Shown in pieces: positions 9,945-19,719 of a stretch of DNA of 64,000 nt. Numbering within the stretch: position 1 is the first letter of the stretch; every line of letters starts with the position of its first letter. The translations under genes were made by a program, and so were the position numbers. The notes beneath the pieces are model-generated. The model was not told the DNA's origin, did not search any database, and saw only the letters and a program-made list of their open reading frames with translations. The stretch is from Jatrophihabitans sp. GAS493 (GTDB lineage Bacteria; Actinomycetota; Actinomycetes; Mycobacteriales; Jatrophihabitantaceae): positions 2,728,001-2,792,000 of the forward strand of contig NZ_LT907982.1 in NCBI RefSeq assembly GCF_900230215.1, in the 5' to 3' direction.

Positions 9945-11294
9945 ATGCAGTGGAACAAAGTCATGGCGGGTACCGCGATAGGTACGGCGGCCGTGTTGGC
10001 GCTTGCCGCATGTAGCAGTGACAAGAAGAGCACCAGCTCGAGCGTGCCCACCTTGACCGGTGATTGCGCCCAGTACCAGGCCTACGCCGGACATTCGGGC
10101 AAGAAGGTCACCATGTTCGGCTCGATCCTGAGCCCGGAGTCCGACTCGCTGCAGAAGTCGTGGGCCGACTTCGAGAAGTGCACGGGCATCACCATCACCT
10201 ACACCGGCTCCAACGACTTCGAGTCGCAGCTGCCGGTTCAGGTCCAGGGTGGAAGCGCCCCGAACCTTGCGATCATCCCGCAGCCCGGTCTGCTGGCTCA
10301 GATGGTCAAGACCGGCAGCGTAGTCAAGCCGCCGGACCAGACCGTGAAGAACGAGGACAACTGGCCGGCGGTCTACAAGACCTACGGCACGGTGAACGGC
10401 ACGTTCTACGCCGCACCGATGAGCTCGAACATGAAGTCGCTGGTCTGGTACTCGCCGTCGTTCTTCAAGGCCAACGGCTACACCGTCCCGACCACGTGGG
10501 CCGACCTCATGTCCCTCTCGGCCAAGATCGCCGCTGATGGCAAGGCGAAGCCGTGGTGTGGTGGCATCGGCTCGGGTACGGCCACCGGCTGGCCGGCCAC
10601 CGACTGGCTGGAGGAGGCCGTTCTCGGCACCTTCGGCGGATCGGTCTACGACGACTGGATCAGCCACAAGGTCAAGTTCTCGGACGCGCAGATTCAGACC
10701 GCGATGAAGACCGTTGCCAGCTACATGCAGAACCCGGCATGGGTCAACGGCGGCTACGGTGACGTCAAGACGATCGCCACCACGACGTTCCAGGACGCCG
10801 GTCTGCCGATCCTGAAGGACAAGTGCGGCATGCTGCAGCAGGCGTCCTTCTACGAGGCGCAGTGGCCGAAGGGCACGAAGGTCGGACCGGATGGCCAGGT
10901 CTTCGCGTTCTACCTGCCGGCGGTTGACCCGTCGATCCAGACGCCGGTTGAGGGTGGTGGCGAATTCGTCGCCGCATTCTCCAGCGACCCGGCCGTCCAG
11001 GCCGTTCAGAACTACGTCTCCAGCCCGGAGTGGGTCACCTCGCGCGTCAAGGTCGCCAGCGGTTGGGTCTCGGCCAACACCAAGGTCCCGGCCAGCACCT
11101 ACACCGACCCGATCGACCAGATCTCGGCGAAGTACCTCACCGACTCGTCGGCGACGTTCCGCTTCGACGCGTCTGACCTGATGCCGGCCGCCGTCGGCTC
11201 CGGTGCAGAGTGGAAGGGCATGACCGAGTGGTTCGGCAGCGGAAAGTCGACTGCCGATGTCGCGAAGGAGATTGATGCGGCTTGGCCCAACTAG
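9945..11294 (+). CDS. Sugar ABC transporter substrate-binding lipoprotein (AglE-like)
   Basis: Extracellular solute-binding protein of the carbohydrate-uptake class (SBP family 1). The start is ATG 9945 behind GAAGGGA. The signal sequence ends in the lipobox LALAAC with C23 as the lipidated residue, followed by a Ser/Lys linker. The mature part has TMFGSILSPESDSLQKSW and the later GWPATDWLEE and FAFYLPAVDP stretches. It resembles the AglE type that serves alpha-glucosides. It is followed, after a strong hairpin, by two permease genes. The substrate is inferred, not shown; another oligosaccharide is possible. Confidence 0.85.
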   Translation: MQWNKVMAGTAIGTAAVLALAACSSDKKSTSSSVPTLTGDCAQYQAYAGHSGKKVTMFGSILSPESDSLQKSWADFEKCTGITITYTGSNDFESQLPVQVQGGSAPNLAIIPQPGLLAQMVKTGSVVKPPDQTVKNEDNWPAVYKTYGTVNGTFYAAPMSSNMKSLVWYSPSFFKANGYTVPTTWADLMSLSAKIAADGKAKPWCGGIGSGTATGWPATDWLEEAVLGTFGGSVYDDWISHKVKFSDAQIQTAMKTVASYMQNPAWVNGGYGDVKTIATTTFQDAGLPILKDKCGMLQQASFYEAQWPKGTKVGPDGQVFAFYLPAVDPSIQTPVEGGGEFVAAFSSDPAVQAVQNYVSSPEWVTSRVKVASGWVSANTKVPASTYTDPIDQISAKYLTDSSATFRFDASDLMPAAVGSGAEWKGMTEWFGSGKSTADVAKEIDAAWPN

Positions 11295-11318
11295 TGGCTA
11301 AGTTGTACCTCGGATAGG

Positions 11319-11370
11319 GCAACGATTTGCGGCCCGTGGGCAGATGTCTGCGGGCCGCAAATCGTTGCTT
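11319..11370 (+). terminator. Strong hairpin between lipoprotein and permease genes
   Basis: An 18-bp perfect stem (11319-11336 with 11351-11368) encloses a loop that can itself pair (CAGA/TCTG); TTTC follows. In the middle of an operon this can act as a partial terminator or mRNA-stabilising barrier, giving more binding protein than permease. Such hairpins are known between malE and malF-type genes. Confidence 0.75.
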
Positions 11371-11414
11371 TCGGCTGTACCTTGCACCTCTTGGAACGGA
11401 AACGGTAGGGGAAT

Positions 11415-12446
11415 ATGTCCACCTTGGCGTCCCAGCCTGTACTTGAGGCTTCGCTACTGACCGATAGTGCCTCGAAGCTATTCACAGTTGTTCTGGTCGT
11501 TGGCGGATTCATCGCCGTCATGCTCATCATCTTCTTCATCGCCGAACGCGCGCCCGGAAGGTTCCAGCGACCGCTGGCGATCTTCATCTGCCTGGCCCCG
11601 GCGGTGATCCTCGTACTCATCGGCCTGGTGATCCCGGCCATTCGTACAATGTTCCTCAGCCTGCACGGCCCCGATCCCATCGGGCCGGGAGCGGCGTATG
11701 TCGGCCTCAAGAACTACAAATGGGCGATCACCGACAACGCTACCCAGGACACCCTGATTCGGACTGTGCTCTGGCTGATCATCGTGCCGCTGGCCGCCAC
11801 CATCTTCGGCCTCACCGTCGCGCTGCTGGTCGACCGGATGAAATACCAGGCCTTCCCGAAGGCGATGATCTTCATGCCGACGGCGATCTCCTTCGTCGGC
11901 GCCGCCGTGATCTGGAAGTACGTCTACAACTACACCGACCCCAAGCAGCCGCAGATCGGCCTGCTGAGCCAGATCGTCATCAAACTCGGTTGGCACAACC
12001 CCCCGAACTGGCTACTGACCAGCACCGGCCTCCTGAACACCTTCCTCCTCATGATCATCATGATCTGGATCCAGACCGGATTCGCGATGGTCGTCCTCTC
12101 GGCCGCGTTGAAGGCCATTCCCGATGAGATCGTCGAGGCGGCCCGGATGGACGGGGCCACCGGCTTCAAACTCTTCCGAACCGTTCAGCTGCCGATGATC
12201 AGAACCACCATGATCGTGGTGGTCACGACGATCATGATCGCGACGCTGAAGGTCTTCGACATCGTCTACACGATGACCGGTGGTCAGTTCGACACGGACG
12301 TGCTCTCCAACGACATGTACAACCAGGTCTTCACCCAGTTCAATCTCGGTCGAGGCAGCGCACTGGCCGTCATTCTCTTCCTGGCCGTGCTCCCGCTAGT
12401 CATCTACAACATTCTGCAGATGCGCAAGGATAGGACCGGTCGATGA
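11415..12446 (+). CDS. Sugar ABC transporter permease (MalF/AglF-like)
   Basis: Inner-membrane permease with about eight hydrophobic segments over 343 residues, including an extra N-terminal pair (residues 25-45 and 55-80) as in MalF-type proteins. The cytoplasmic EAA loop that docks the ATPase is clear: EIVEAARMDGATGFKLFRTV (about residue 235). GGQFDTDVLSNDMYNQVF near the C-terminus is typical of the AglF branch. Its stop overlaps the next permease by 4 bp (ATGA). Confidence 0.9.
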   Translation: MSTLASQPVLEASLLTDSASKLFTVVLVVGGFIAVMLIIFFIAERAPGRFQRPLAIFICLAPAVILVLIGLVIPAIRTMFLSLHGPDPIGPGAAYVGLKNYKWAITDNATQDTLIRTVLWLIIVPLAATIFGLTVALLVDRMKYQAFPKAMIFMPTAISFVGAAVIWKYVYNYTDPKQPQIGLLSQIVIKLGWHNPPNWLLTSTGLLNTFLLMIIMIWIQTGFAMVVLSAALKAIPDEIVEAARMDGATGFKLFRTVQLPMIRTTMIVVVTTIMIATLKVFDIVYTMTGGQFDTDVLSNDMYNQVFTQFNLGRGSALAVILFLAVLPLVIYNILQMRKDRTGR

Positions 12447-13405
12447 CAAACGCGCCTATGATCCCGGAGATTCCCGGGCCACTCGAAGCACGACCCGAGC
12501 CGAAGCGCAAGGTGGTGCGCCAGGCTTTCAGCAACCCGGCCGCCTCGATCGTCGTCATCCTGATCACCGTGGCCTGGACGGTGCCGGTTCTCGGCCTGCT
12601 CGTGACCTCGCTGCGTCCGAAGGAGGACTCCGCCTCCACCGGCTGGTGGACCTTCTTCGCCCACCCGCACCTCACTTTCTCCAACTACAACACCGTCCTG
12701 TTCAAGGGCGGCTACAACGTCAGCGGCGGACTATTCCCCTACGTCGTGAACTCGCTGGCCATCACCATTCCGGCGACGGTGATCCCGATCATCATCGCCG
12801 CGATGGCGGCCTACGCGCTGGCCTGGGTCCGGTTCAAGGGCAGCGACGTGCTCTTCTTCCTGATCTTCGCCCTCCAGGTGGTGCCGCTGCAGATGTCGCT
12901 CGTGCCGCTGCTGCAGCTCTACAACAAGGGCGTCCACCTCGGCACGATCACGATCATCCCGAATCCGAACCTCAAGGGGTCACTGGCCGAGGTGTGGATC
13001 TCGCACACGATGTTCTCGCTACCGCTGGCCATCTTCCTGCTGCACAACTTCATCTCCGCCCTTCCGGAGTCGCTGATCGAGGCGGCTCGGGTCGACGGGG
13101 CCAGCCATCTGCGGATCTTCCGCACCATCGTGCTGCCGCTGTCGTTGCCGGCCATCGCCTCCTTCGCGATCTTCCAGTTCCTCTGGGTCTGGAACGATCT
13201 GCTCATCGCGCTGACCTTCGCCGGCAAGACACCGGCGACCCAGCCGTTGACCGCCCAGCTGCAGCAGCTGACCGGGTCTCTCGGCAGCCACCTGGAGTTG
13301 TTGACCGCCGGCGGCTTCGTCTCGATCGTCATTCCGATGATCGTCTTCTTCGCCCTCCAGCGATACTTCGTCCGCGGCATGCTGGCGGGGTCGGTCAAGG
13401 GCTGA
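12443..13405 (+). CDS. Sugar ABC transporter permease (MalG/AglG-like)
   Basis: Partner permease of 320 residues with six hydrophobic segments and the EAA loop ESLIEAARVDGASHLRIFRT (about residue 212). It is translationally coupled to the upstream permease. No nucleotide-binding subunit follows: the next gene is rpmE. Actinobacteria commonly energise such importers with one shared ATPase (MsiK type) encoded elsewhere, and that is the likely case here. Confidence 0.9.
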   Translation: MTNAPMIPEIPGPLEARPEPKRKVVRQAFSNPAASIVVILITVAWTVPVLGLLVTSLRPKEDSASTGWWTFFAHPHLTFSNYNTVLFKGGYNVSGGLFPYVVNSLAITIPATVIPIIIAAMAAYALAWVRFKGSDVLFFLIFALQVVPLQMSLVPLLQLYNKGVHLGTITIIPNPNLKGSLAEVWISHTMFSLPLAIFLLHNFISALPESLIEAARVDGASHLRIFRTIVLPLSLPAIASFAIFQFLWVWNDLLIALTFAGKTPATQPLTAQLQQLTGSLGSHLELLTAGGFVSIVIPMIVFFALQRYFVRGMLAGSVKG

Positions 13406-13590
13406 GATCGGAGCGGGCCGTCGAGGTTTCGCTGCTTCGGCGGCCCGGAATTTCTCTAGGTAGGCAGGCGTTGACTCCTTGTTTGGTCAGCCGTGCACTT
13501 ACCTGGCAGACTGAGCTACACCACCCGGCTCTGGTTCACGCCCGCTCAAATCGATGGCGACCCAGCGCTGCACTATGAAAGGGATCCAAA

Positions 13591-13827
13591 GTGAAGACCG
13601 GAATTCACCCAGAGTACGTAGACACCACAGTGACCTGTTCCTGTGGCAGTACGTTCACCACGCGTAGCACCGCCAAGGGCGGCCAGCTGCACGCGGACGT
13701 CTGCTCCGCCTGCCACCCGTTCTACACGGGCAAGCAGAAGATCTTGGATGTCGGCGGTCGCGTCGACAAGTTCGAGAAGCGCTTCGGCAAGCGGGTTCGT
13801 CCCGGCACGGAGTCTGCCAACTCCTAG
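13591..13827 (+). CDS. rpmE: 50S ribosomal protein L31, zinc-binding form
   Basis: Small 78-residue protein of the large ribosomal subunit. The Cys residues in TVTCSC and [11 protein letters not shown] provide the CxxC-type zinc site that marks the zinc-containing (C+) paralogue, usually expressed when zinc is sufficient. Start is GTG 13591 after GAAAGGGA. It precedes prfA as in many actinobacteria. The 185 bp upstream contain no gene and an unassigned promoter. Confidence 0.95.
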   Translation: MKTGIHPEYVDTTVTCSCGSTFTTRSTAKGGQLHADVCSACHPFYTGKQKILDVGGRVDKFEKRFGKRVRPGTESANS

Positions 13828-13835
13828 CAACGCCA

Positions 13836-13881
13836 ACGACGCCCGTTATCTCCTCCGCCCGGTCGAGATGACGGGCGTCGT
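13836..13881 (+). terminator. Hairpin after rpmE
   Basis: ACGACGCCCGT (13836-13846) pairs with ACGGGCGTCGT (13871-13881) across a 24-nt loop, just after the rpmE stop. There is no T-run, so it may be a weak terminator or a processing signal before prfA. Confidence 0.5.
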
Positions 13882-13996
13882 CGCGTATTGCCACCCGTTT
13901 CGAACCACCTTCAATCGACTCCCTCGATTGATTCGTGACTGACTCACCGCGGGGCCTGAGCCGGCCCGCAACCGCAAGCTAGGACTGACCGAAATC

Positions 13997-15076
<1,080 letters not shown>

Positions 15077-15128
15077 CCGGTCCACCCGGCTGTGAAATCA
15101 GTTCGTCGATGAAGGAGCGAATGTCGCC

Positions 15129-15794
15129 GTGAGCACTGTTGTCGACTGCGCCGACCCCCAAGCTCGCGAAGACGGGCTGGTCAGCGCGACCCGGGCGGTC
15201 CAGTCCGGTCAGCTCGTCGTTCTGCCGACCGACACCGTCTACGGCATCGGGGCCGATGCCTTCGACAGCGTGGCCGTTACGTCGCTGCTCGCGGCGAAGG
15301 GGCGCGGGCGTGACATGCCGGTGCCGGTGCTGGTCGGATCGTGGAACACCATCGATGGCCTCGTCTCGTCGGTGAACGCGGCCACCCGGTCGCTGATCGA
15401 GGCTTTCTGGCCCGGCGGCCTCACGCTCGTCGTGGAGCATGCCCCGTCGCTGTCCTGGGACCTCGGCGACTCCCGCGGAACGGTGGCCCTGCGGATGCCG
15501 CTGCACCCGGTCGCCCTGGAGCTGCTGGCGCTCACCGGGCCGATGGCCGTCTCCAGCGCGAATCGCTCCGGTCATCCGGCTGCGCTCACCGCTGAAGAGG
15601 CCCTTGAACAGCTCGGCGGCAGCGTCAGCGTCTATCTGGATGGCGGTCCGGCCACCACCGGAATCGCCTCGACCATCGTCGACGTGACCGGTGACATCCC
15701 CAGAGTACTGCGCACCGGAGCGGTCTCGCTGGAGCGCCTGCGCGACGTGTTGGGGGAGCTCGTGGGCGACGATACGGGAGCCGTCACCGGCTGA
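15129..15794 (+). CDS. L-threonylcarbamoyladenylate synthase (Sua5/YrdC)
   Basis: Makes threonylcarbamoyl-AMP from threonine, bicarbonate and ATP for the t6A modification at tRNA position 37. The 221 residues contain the YrdC core: VLPTDTVYGIGADAFD, AAKGRGRDMPVPVLV, FWPGGLTLV, and SSANRSGHPA. Length corresponds to a YrdC-type protein with a short C-terminal extension. The GTG at 15129 follows GAAGGAG; the ATG at 15121 is closed by an in-frame stop. It sits where prmC-sua5 is usually found. Confidence 0.92.
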   Translation: MSTVVDCADPQAREDGLVSATRAVQSGQLVVLPTDTVYGIGADAFDSVAVTSLLAAKGRGRDMPVPVLVGSWNTIDGLVSSVNAATRSLIEAFWPGGLTLVVEHAPSLSWDLGDSRGTVALRMPLHPVALELLALTGPMAVSSANRSGHPAALTAEEALEQLGGSVSVYLDGGPATTGIASTIVDVTGDIPRVLRTGAVSLERLRDVLGELVGDDTGAVTG

Positions 15795-15966
15795 TTCGGT
15801 GGCGCTGCCCCGCATTGAGGGCGGAATCTCGGCTGCGTGCGCGTTGATTCTGGAGTTCGAGCGGTAGCCTCAGGCTGAGCCAGCATTCGGCGAGTCCCGG
15901 TGCAAGTTGATCGCGTCGTGCTGCGTGGCTATCTCTGTCGTCGAGTCGATGAGGAACGACTGATCG

Positions 15967-17256
15967 GTGCATCCTAGTTTTGAGTACGCGCTGGTCTGCT
16001 GCGTAGCCGCCGCGGGCAGCTTTCTGCTGACCCCGCTGGCGCGCGCCGTTGCGATCGCGTGGAAAGCCGTGGCGATGCCCCGTGACCGGGACGTTCATGC
16101 CGTAGCCACGCCGCGGCTCGGCGGCTTGGCGATGCTCGGCGGGCTCATCGCCGCCTTCGGTGTGGCGCACATGCTGCCCACCCTGCAGACCACCTTCACC
16201 AACCCGGGCGCCGATATCGGATGGATCGTCATCAGCGGCGTCCTGATCTGCCTGCTCGGCGTGCTCGACGACCGCTACGACCTGGATTCGGTGACGAAAT
16301 TGGCCGGGCAGGTGCTGGTCACCGGTCTGATGGTGACCAAGGGGGGCGTCCAGCTGTCGGCCGTCTATGTGCCCTGGGGTCACGCTGGGACGGTGGTGCT
16401 GGGCCAAGACATCGCGATTCCGGTGACCATTCTGATGGTCGTACTGACGATCAACGCGATCAACTTCATTGACGGTCTCGACGGACTGGCGGCCGGAGTC
16501 TCGGCGATCGGGGCCGGTGCCTTCTTCTTGTACGCCTATCACCTCGCCGTGATCGGGCACACCGATATCGCGGCGGCGCCGACTCTGCTGGCCGCCTGCC
16601 TGGTCGGCACCTGTGTGGGATTTCTGCCGCACAACTTCTCGCCGGCTCGGATCTTCATGGGCGACTCCGGTTCGATGCTGATCGGACTCTTTCTCTCCGC
16701 GGCCGCCACCACAGCCACCACCAGCGGTGACCCGCAGACCCTCTTCGGAAATCTGCTCGGGTCGCTGCCGCTGGCGCTGCCGCTGCTAGTGCCGCTCGCC
16801 GTACTGGCGATCCCGTTCATGGACCTCGTCCTCGCGGTGCTGCGCCGGCTGCGCCGTCGTCAGTCGCCCTTCGCCGCCGATAAGGAGCATCTGCACCACC
16901 GGATGCTGGAGATCGGCCACACTCACCGGCGCGCGGTACTGCTGCTCTACTTCTGGTCCGCGCTGCTCTCATTCGGCGCGGTGGCCTTCTCCATCACGCG
17001 CAGCGCGTGGGCGGTGGTGTCGGTGGTGGCGGTGCTCGCCTTCCTTGGGGTGCTGCTCTCCGCAGTTCCCCGGCTCCGATCGCCCCGGCCGGAGCCGGCG
17101 CCGATAAGCTGGCCCACCGATCCGCCGGTGGTTGACGACGCGGAGATCGCAGAGGCGGTCGGCGAGTCCGTGATTGCTGGATCACCACTGCCGGCAGCGG
17201 TGCCAGCTCCGATCGCCGCGACCACCACCCCGGTCGACATCGCTCGCACCCGATGA
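15967..17256 (+). CDS. wecA: Undecaprenyl-phosphate GlcNAc-1-phosphate transferase (WecA/Rfe/TagO type)
   Basis: Polytopic membrane enzyme that starts lipid-linked cell-envelope glycan synthesis by transferring GlcNAc-1-phosphate to undecaprenyl or decaprenyl phosphate. Hallmarks are GVLDDRYDLD (Mg-binding DD), NAINFIDGLDGLAAG, ARIFMGDSGSML and the cytoplasmic EHLHHRMLEIGHTHRR (HxHHR motif near residue 310). About 11 membrane segments are seen in 429 residues. Pro/Ala-rich tail. Start GTG 15967. It overlaps the next small gene by 4 bp. In mycobacteria the homologue also precedes atpB and begins arabinogalactan linker synthesis. Confidence 0.92.
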   Translation: MHPSFEYALVCCVAAAGSFLLTPLARAVAIAWKAVAMPRDRDVHAVATPRLGGLAMLGGLIAAFGVAHMLPTLQTTFTNPGADIGWIVISGVLICLLGVLDDRYDLDSVTKLAGQVLVTGLMVTKGGVQLSAVYVPWGHAGTVVLGQDIAIPVTILMVVLTINAINFIDGLDGLAAGVSAIGAGAFFLYAYHLAVIGHTDIAAAPTLLAACLVGTCVGFLPHNFSPARIFMGDSGSMLIGLFLSAAATTATTSGDPQTLFGNLLGSLPLALPLLVPLAVLAIPFMDLVLAVLRRLRRRQSPFAADKEHLHHRMLEIGHTHRRAVLLLYFWSALLSFGAVAFSITRSAWAVVSVVAVLAFLGVLLSAVPRLRSPRPEPAPISWPTDPPVVDDAEIAEAVGESVIAGSPLPAAVPAPIAATTTPVDIARTR

Positions 17257-17645
17257 CCGTGCAGACCTCGCAGCAGTTGACCCACGATCGTGGCATCCCG
17301 GCGATCGCCTGGATCTTCGTCGCGATCGTCGGCGCAGCGGCCTTCGGAGGTAGCGGAGGCCTCGGCGGGAGCATCAGTTTCCTGGCTGGGCTGGCCATCG
17401 CCGGACTGTGGTTGAAGGTGAGCACCATCGCCGTCCGGCGGGCGGGTAAGTACTCGCCGACGACGTCACTGCTCGCCGCCTTGATGAGCTATTCGGGGTT
17501 GATCGTGCTCTTCGCGATTCTGCTCGGCTCGTCGGAGTCCTCAGGCATTCACTCCGGAGCCTTCGCGGCCGGTTTGGTCAGCGCTGTGATTATTTCGTGC
17601 GTCGATCAGCTCAGGAGAGGCTGGATTTGGTCAGAACGGCGCTGA
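17253..17645 (+). CDS. Small membrane protein in the AtpI position
   Basis: A 130-residue protein with four hydrophobic segments (about residues 17-36, 38-58, 72-92, 100-120) between wecA and atpZ/atpB. Position, size and topology are those of actinobacterial AtpI-type proteins, proposed to aid assembly of the c-ring or ion supply. Sequence motifs are weak, so the call rests largely on context. It overlaps wecA by 4 bp (ATGA). Confidence 0.6.
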   Translation: MTVQTSQQLTHDRGIPAIAWIFVAIVGAAAFGGSGGLGGSISFLAGLAIAGLWLKVSTIAVRRAGKYSPTTSLLAALMSYSGLIVLFAILLGSSESSGIHSGAFAAGLVSAVIISCVDQLRRGWIWSERR

Positions 17646-17669
17646 ACCGGTTGTAGGGTTACCTGTGTA

Positions 17670-18038
17670 ATGGAGAAGCAAGACGGTCCGGACACCAGCA
17701 ACAACGCCAGACCCGGTGACGATCCTTGGCTGGCGTTCAGCTATCTTGTAGCTGGGGTTGGCGTCTACGGCCTGATTGGCTGGGCGTTGGGCCAATGGCT
17801 GCATGCCGAATACCTGACCGCCATCGGCATCGTCCTGGGTGCGGCCTTCGGGCTGTACTTGGTTGTTGCCCGATTCGTTCGCCAGGCGCCCAGCGGCCCC
17901 CCGCCGGTACCGACTAAAGAACATAGCCAGACTAAAGAACATAGCCAGACCGAAGAAACTAGCCACACCCGGCCAGACACTTCCGATGAGACATCGTCGG
18001 AGCTGCCAGATATCGATGACCGAGGAGACACCGCGTGA
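17670..18038 (+). CDS. AtpZ/AtpI-family ATP synthase accessory protein
   Basis: A 122-residue protein with DPWLAFSYLVAGVGVYGLIG and a second helix containing LTAIGIVLGAAFGLYLV, the two-helix AtpZ signature. The C-terminal tail is hydrophilic and carries three copies of a hexapeptide (TKEHSQ, TKEHSQ, TEETSH) from an 18-bp tandem repeat. The family is proposed to help Fo assembly or cation handling. The stop overlaps the atpB GTG start by 4 bp. Confidence 0.75.
   Translation: MEKQDGPDTSNNARPGDDPWLAFSYLVAGVGVYGLIGWALGQWLHAEYLTAIGIVLGAAFGLYLVVARFVRQAPSGPPPVPTKEHSQTKEHSQTEETSHTRPDTSDETSSELPDIDDRGDTA
17913..17966 (+). repeat. 18-bp x 3 tandem repeat in the atpZ-like gene
   Basis: ACTAAAGAACATAGCCAG is repeated perfectly at 17913-17930 and 17931-17948, and imperfectly at 17949-17966. 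It is noticeably AT-richer than flanking DNA. Confidence 0.9.
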
Positions 18039-18829
18039 CGCAAGGAAGCGCCTACGCCGAAGGCTTTAATGCCCCGGGGCCGGCCGACTTCGACCTGAAC
18101 GACATCTTCAACGGGCATCAGGTACTTCTCACGAAGGCATCCCTGATGCTCGTGCTTGGTGCCGTGCTAGTCGTTGCTGCCTTTCTCGTCGCCATCCGCC
18201 GCGAGGCCGTTGTGCCATCGAAGGCGCAGTTCATGGGCGAGCAGGCTTACAGCTTCGTGCGCAACGGCATCGCGCAGGACAGCATCGGCAACCGCGACTT
18301 CATGAAGTACGTGCCGTTCCTGGTCTCGCTCTTCTTCTTCATCATGGTCAACAACCTCTTCGGCCTGATCCCATTCCTGCAGTTCTCGCCGTTCTCGCGC
18401 GCTGGGTTCGCTTACGGTTTGGCCGCACTGGTCTGGATCACCTACAACGCTGTGGGCATCGCCCGCCACGGGTTCTTCGGCTACCTGAAGCTGCAGACCG
18501 TGCCCAGCGGCGTCCCCGCCTGGATCCTGCCGCTGCTGATCCCGCTGGAGTTCTTCTCCAACATCCTGGTTCGTCCGGTGACGCTCGCGCTGCGACTCTT
18601 CGCCAACATGTTCGCCGGCCACCTGTTGCTGCTGCTCTTCGCGACCGGCGGGGAATACCTGCTCTTCCACGCCACCGGCTCGATCGTGTTGAAGCCCGCC
18701 GGTGTACTGGCCTTTGTCCTCGGCATAGCGGTCGGGTTCCTGGAACTCATCGTCGCGCTGCTTCAGGCCTACGTCTTCACCCTGCTTACCGCCCAGTACA
18801 TCGGCGGCGCGCTAGCTGACTCGCACTAA
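18035..18829 (+). CDS. atpB: ATP synthase Fo subunit a
   Basis: Proton-channel subunit of the membrane sector. It has 264 residues and several membrane helices. The essential arginine is in LALRLFANMFAGH (helix 4, about residue 190), and the C-terminal LLQAYVFTLLTAQYIGGAL is conserved. GTG start at 18035 overlaps the previous stop (GTGA). Confidence 0.96.
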   Translation: MTQGSAYAEGFNAPGPADFDLNDIFNGHQVLLTKASLMLVLGAVLVVAAFLVAIRREAVVPSKAQFMGEQAYSFVRNGIAQDSIGNRDFMKYVPFLVSLFFFIMVNNLFGLIPFLQFSPFSRAGFAYGLAALVWITYNAVGIARHGFFGYLKLQTVPSGVPAWILPLLIPLEFFSNILVRPVTLALRLFANMFAGHLLLLLFATGGEYLLFHATGSIVLKPAGVLAFVLGIAVGFLELIVALLQAYVFTLLTAQYIGGALADSH

Positions 18830-18904
18830 GCTCCATCTCCTCTCTTTTTCCTAGTTTTTCGACTCACAACTGGTCAGATCGACCAAACAACGAAAGGAAG
18901 CCTC

Positions 18905-19111
18905 ATGGCTGGCTCGCTCAACATGGTTGGTTACGGACTCGCGGCTATCGGCCCGGGTGTCGGAATCGGCCTCATATTCGCGGCGTACATCAACGGCACC
19001 GCACGGCAGCCGGAGATGCAGAGTCGCCTGCAGCCGATCGCCATTCTTGGCTTCGCTCTCGCCGAGGCTCTGGCCATCATCGGTATCGCGCTCGCCTTCG
19101 TTCTCAAGTAA
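18905..19111 (+). CDS. atpE: ATP synthase Fo subunit c
   Basis: Ring-forming proteolipid. The 68 residues make a two-helix hairpin: [20 protein letters not shown], the polar loop ARQPEM, then the second helix with the proton-binding glutamate in [14 protein letters not shown]. It is slightly shorter than most but complete. ATG follows GAAAGGAAG. In mycobacteria this subunit is the bedaquiline target. Confidence 0.97.
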   Translation: MAGSLNMVGYGLAAIGPGVGIGLIFAAYINGTARQPEMQSRLQPIAILGFALAEALAIIGIALAFVLK

Positions 19112-19158
19112 TAGCGACGCACCGGTAATTACGGCTTGCTAGACCGAGAGGACCCATC

Positions 19159-19719
19159 ATGAGACTGTTGTTCGCCGCAGATGAGGCCGACATCAACCCG
19201 CTTGTTCCGACGTTGTCGGAGATCATCCTCGTTCTCGTCATCTTCGGACTTCTGTGGTTCATCATCGCGAAGTACGTCGTGCCGCGTTTCGAGGAGACCT
19301 TCGCCCTGCGCCGCGACGAGATCGAGGGTGGCATCGCGCGGGCCGAGCAGGCCCAGGCCGAAGCACAGCGAATGCTGGAGCAGTACCAGCAGCAGCTGGC
19401 CGAAGCGCGGGCCGAGGCGGCTCAGATCCGTGACGGTGCTCGTGCCGAAGCCCAGCGCATCGTCGAGGACCTGCGGACACAGGCTCAGGAAGAGTCCGCC
19501 CGGATCGTCACCCGCGGCGAGGAGCAGTTGGCCGCGCAGCGGGGACAGGTTGTTCGTGAACTCCGTTCCGAGATCGGCACACTGGCCGTCGAGCTGTCGG
19601 AGAAGATCGTCGATCAGCGCTTGGCTGACGACGCTCAGGTTCGGGCCACGGTTGACGCCTTCCTGGCTGACCTGCAGAGCAGTGAGCCGGCGGCCGGAAG
19701 CACGGGATCGGGCGCATGA
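19159..19719 (+). CDS. atpF: ATP synthase Fo subunit b
   Basis: Peripheral-stalk subunit of 186 residues. After a short N-terminus there is one membrane helix (SEIILVLVIFGLLWFIIAKY), then a long charged, Glu/Gln/Arg/Ala-rich coiled coil to the C-terminus. It overlaps atpH by 4 bp (ATGA), consistent with matched expression of the two stalk partners. Confidence 0.95.
   Translation: MRLLFAADEADINPLVPTLSEIILVLVIFGLLWFIIAKYVVPRFEETFALRRDEIEGGIARAEQAQAEAQRMLEQYQQQLAEARAEAAQIRDGARAEAQRIVEDLRTQAQEESARIVTRGEEQLAAQRGQVVRELRSEIGTLAVELSEKIVDQRLADDAQVRATVDAFLADLQSSEPAAGSTGSGA

Noticed and set aside
13511-13526. A minus-strand GGGTGGTGTAGCTCAG resembling the 5' part of a tRNA
   Set aside because: No matching anticodon or T-arm follows, and D-stem pairing fails. 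At best it is a chance or decayed tRNA fragment.
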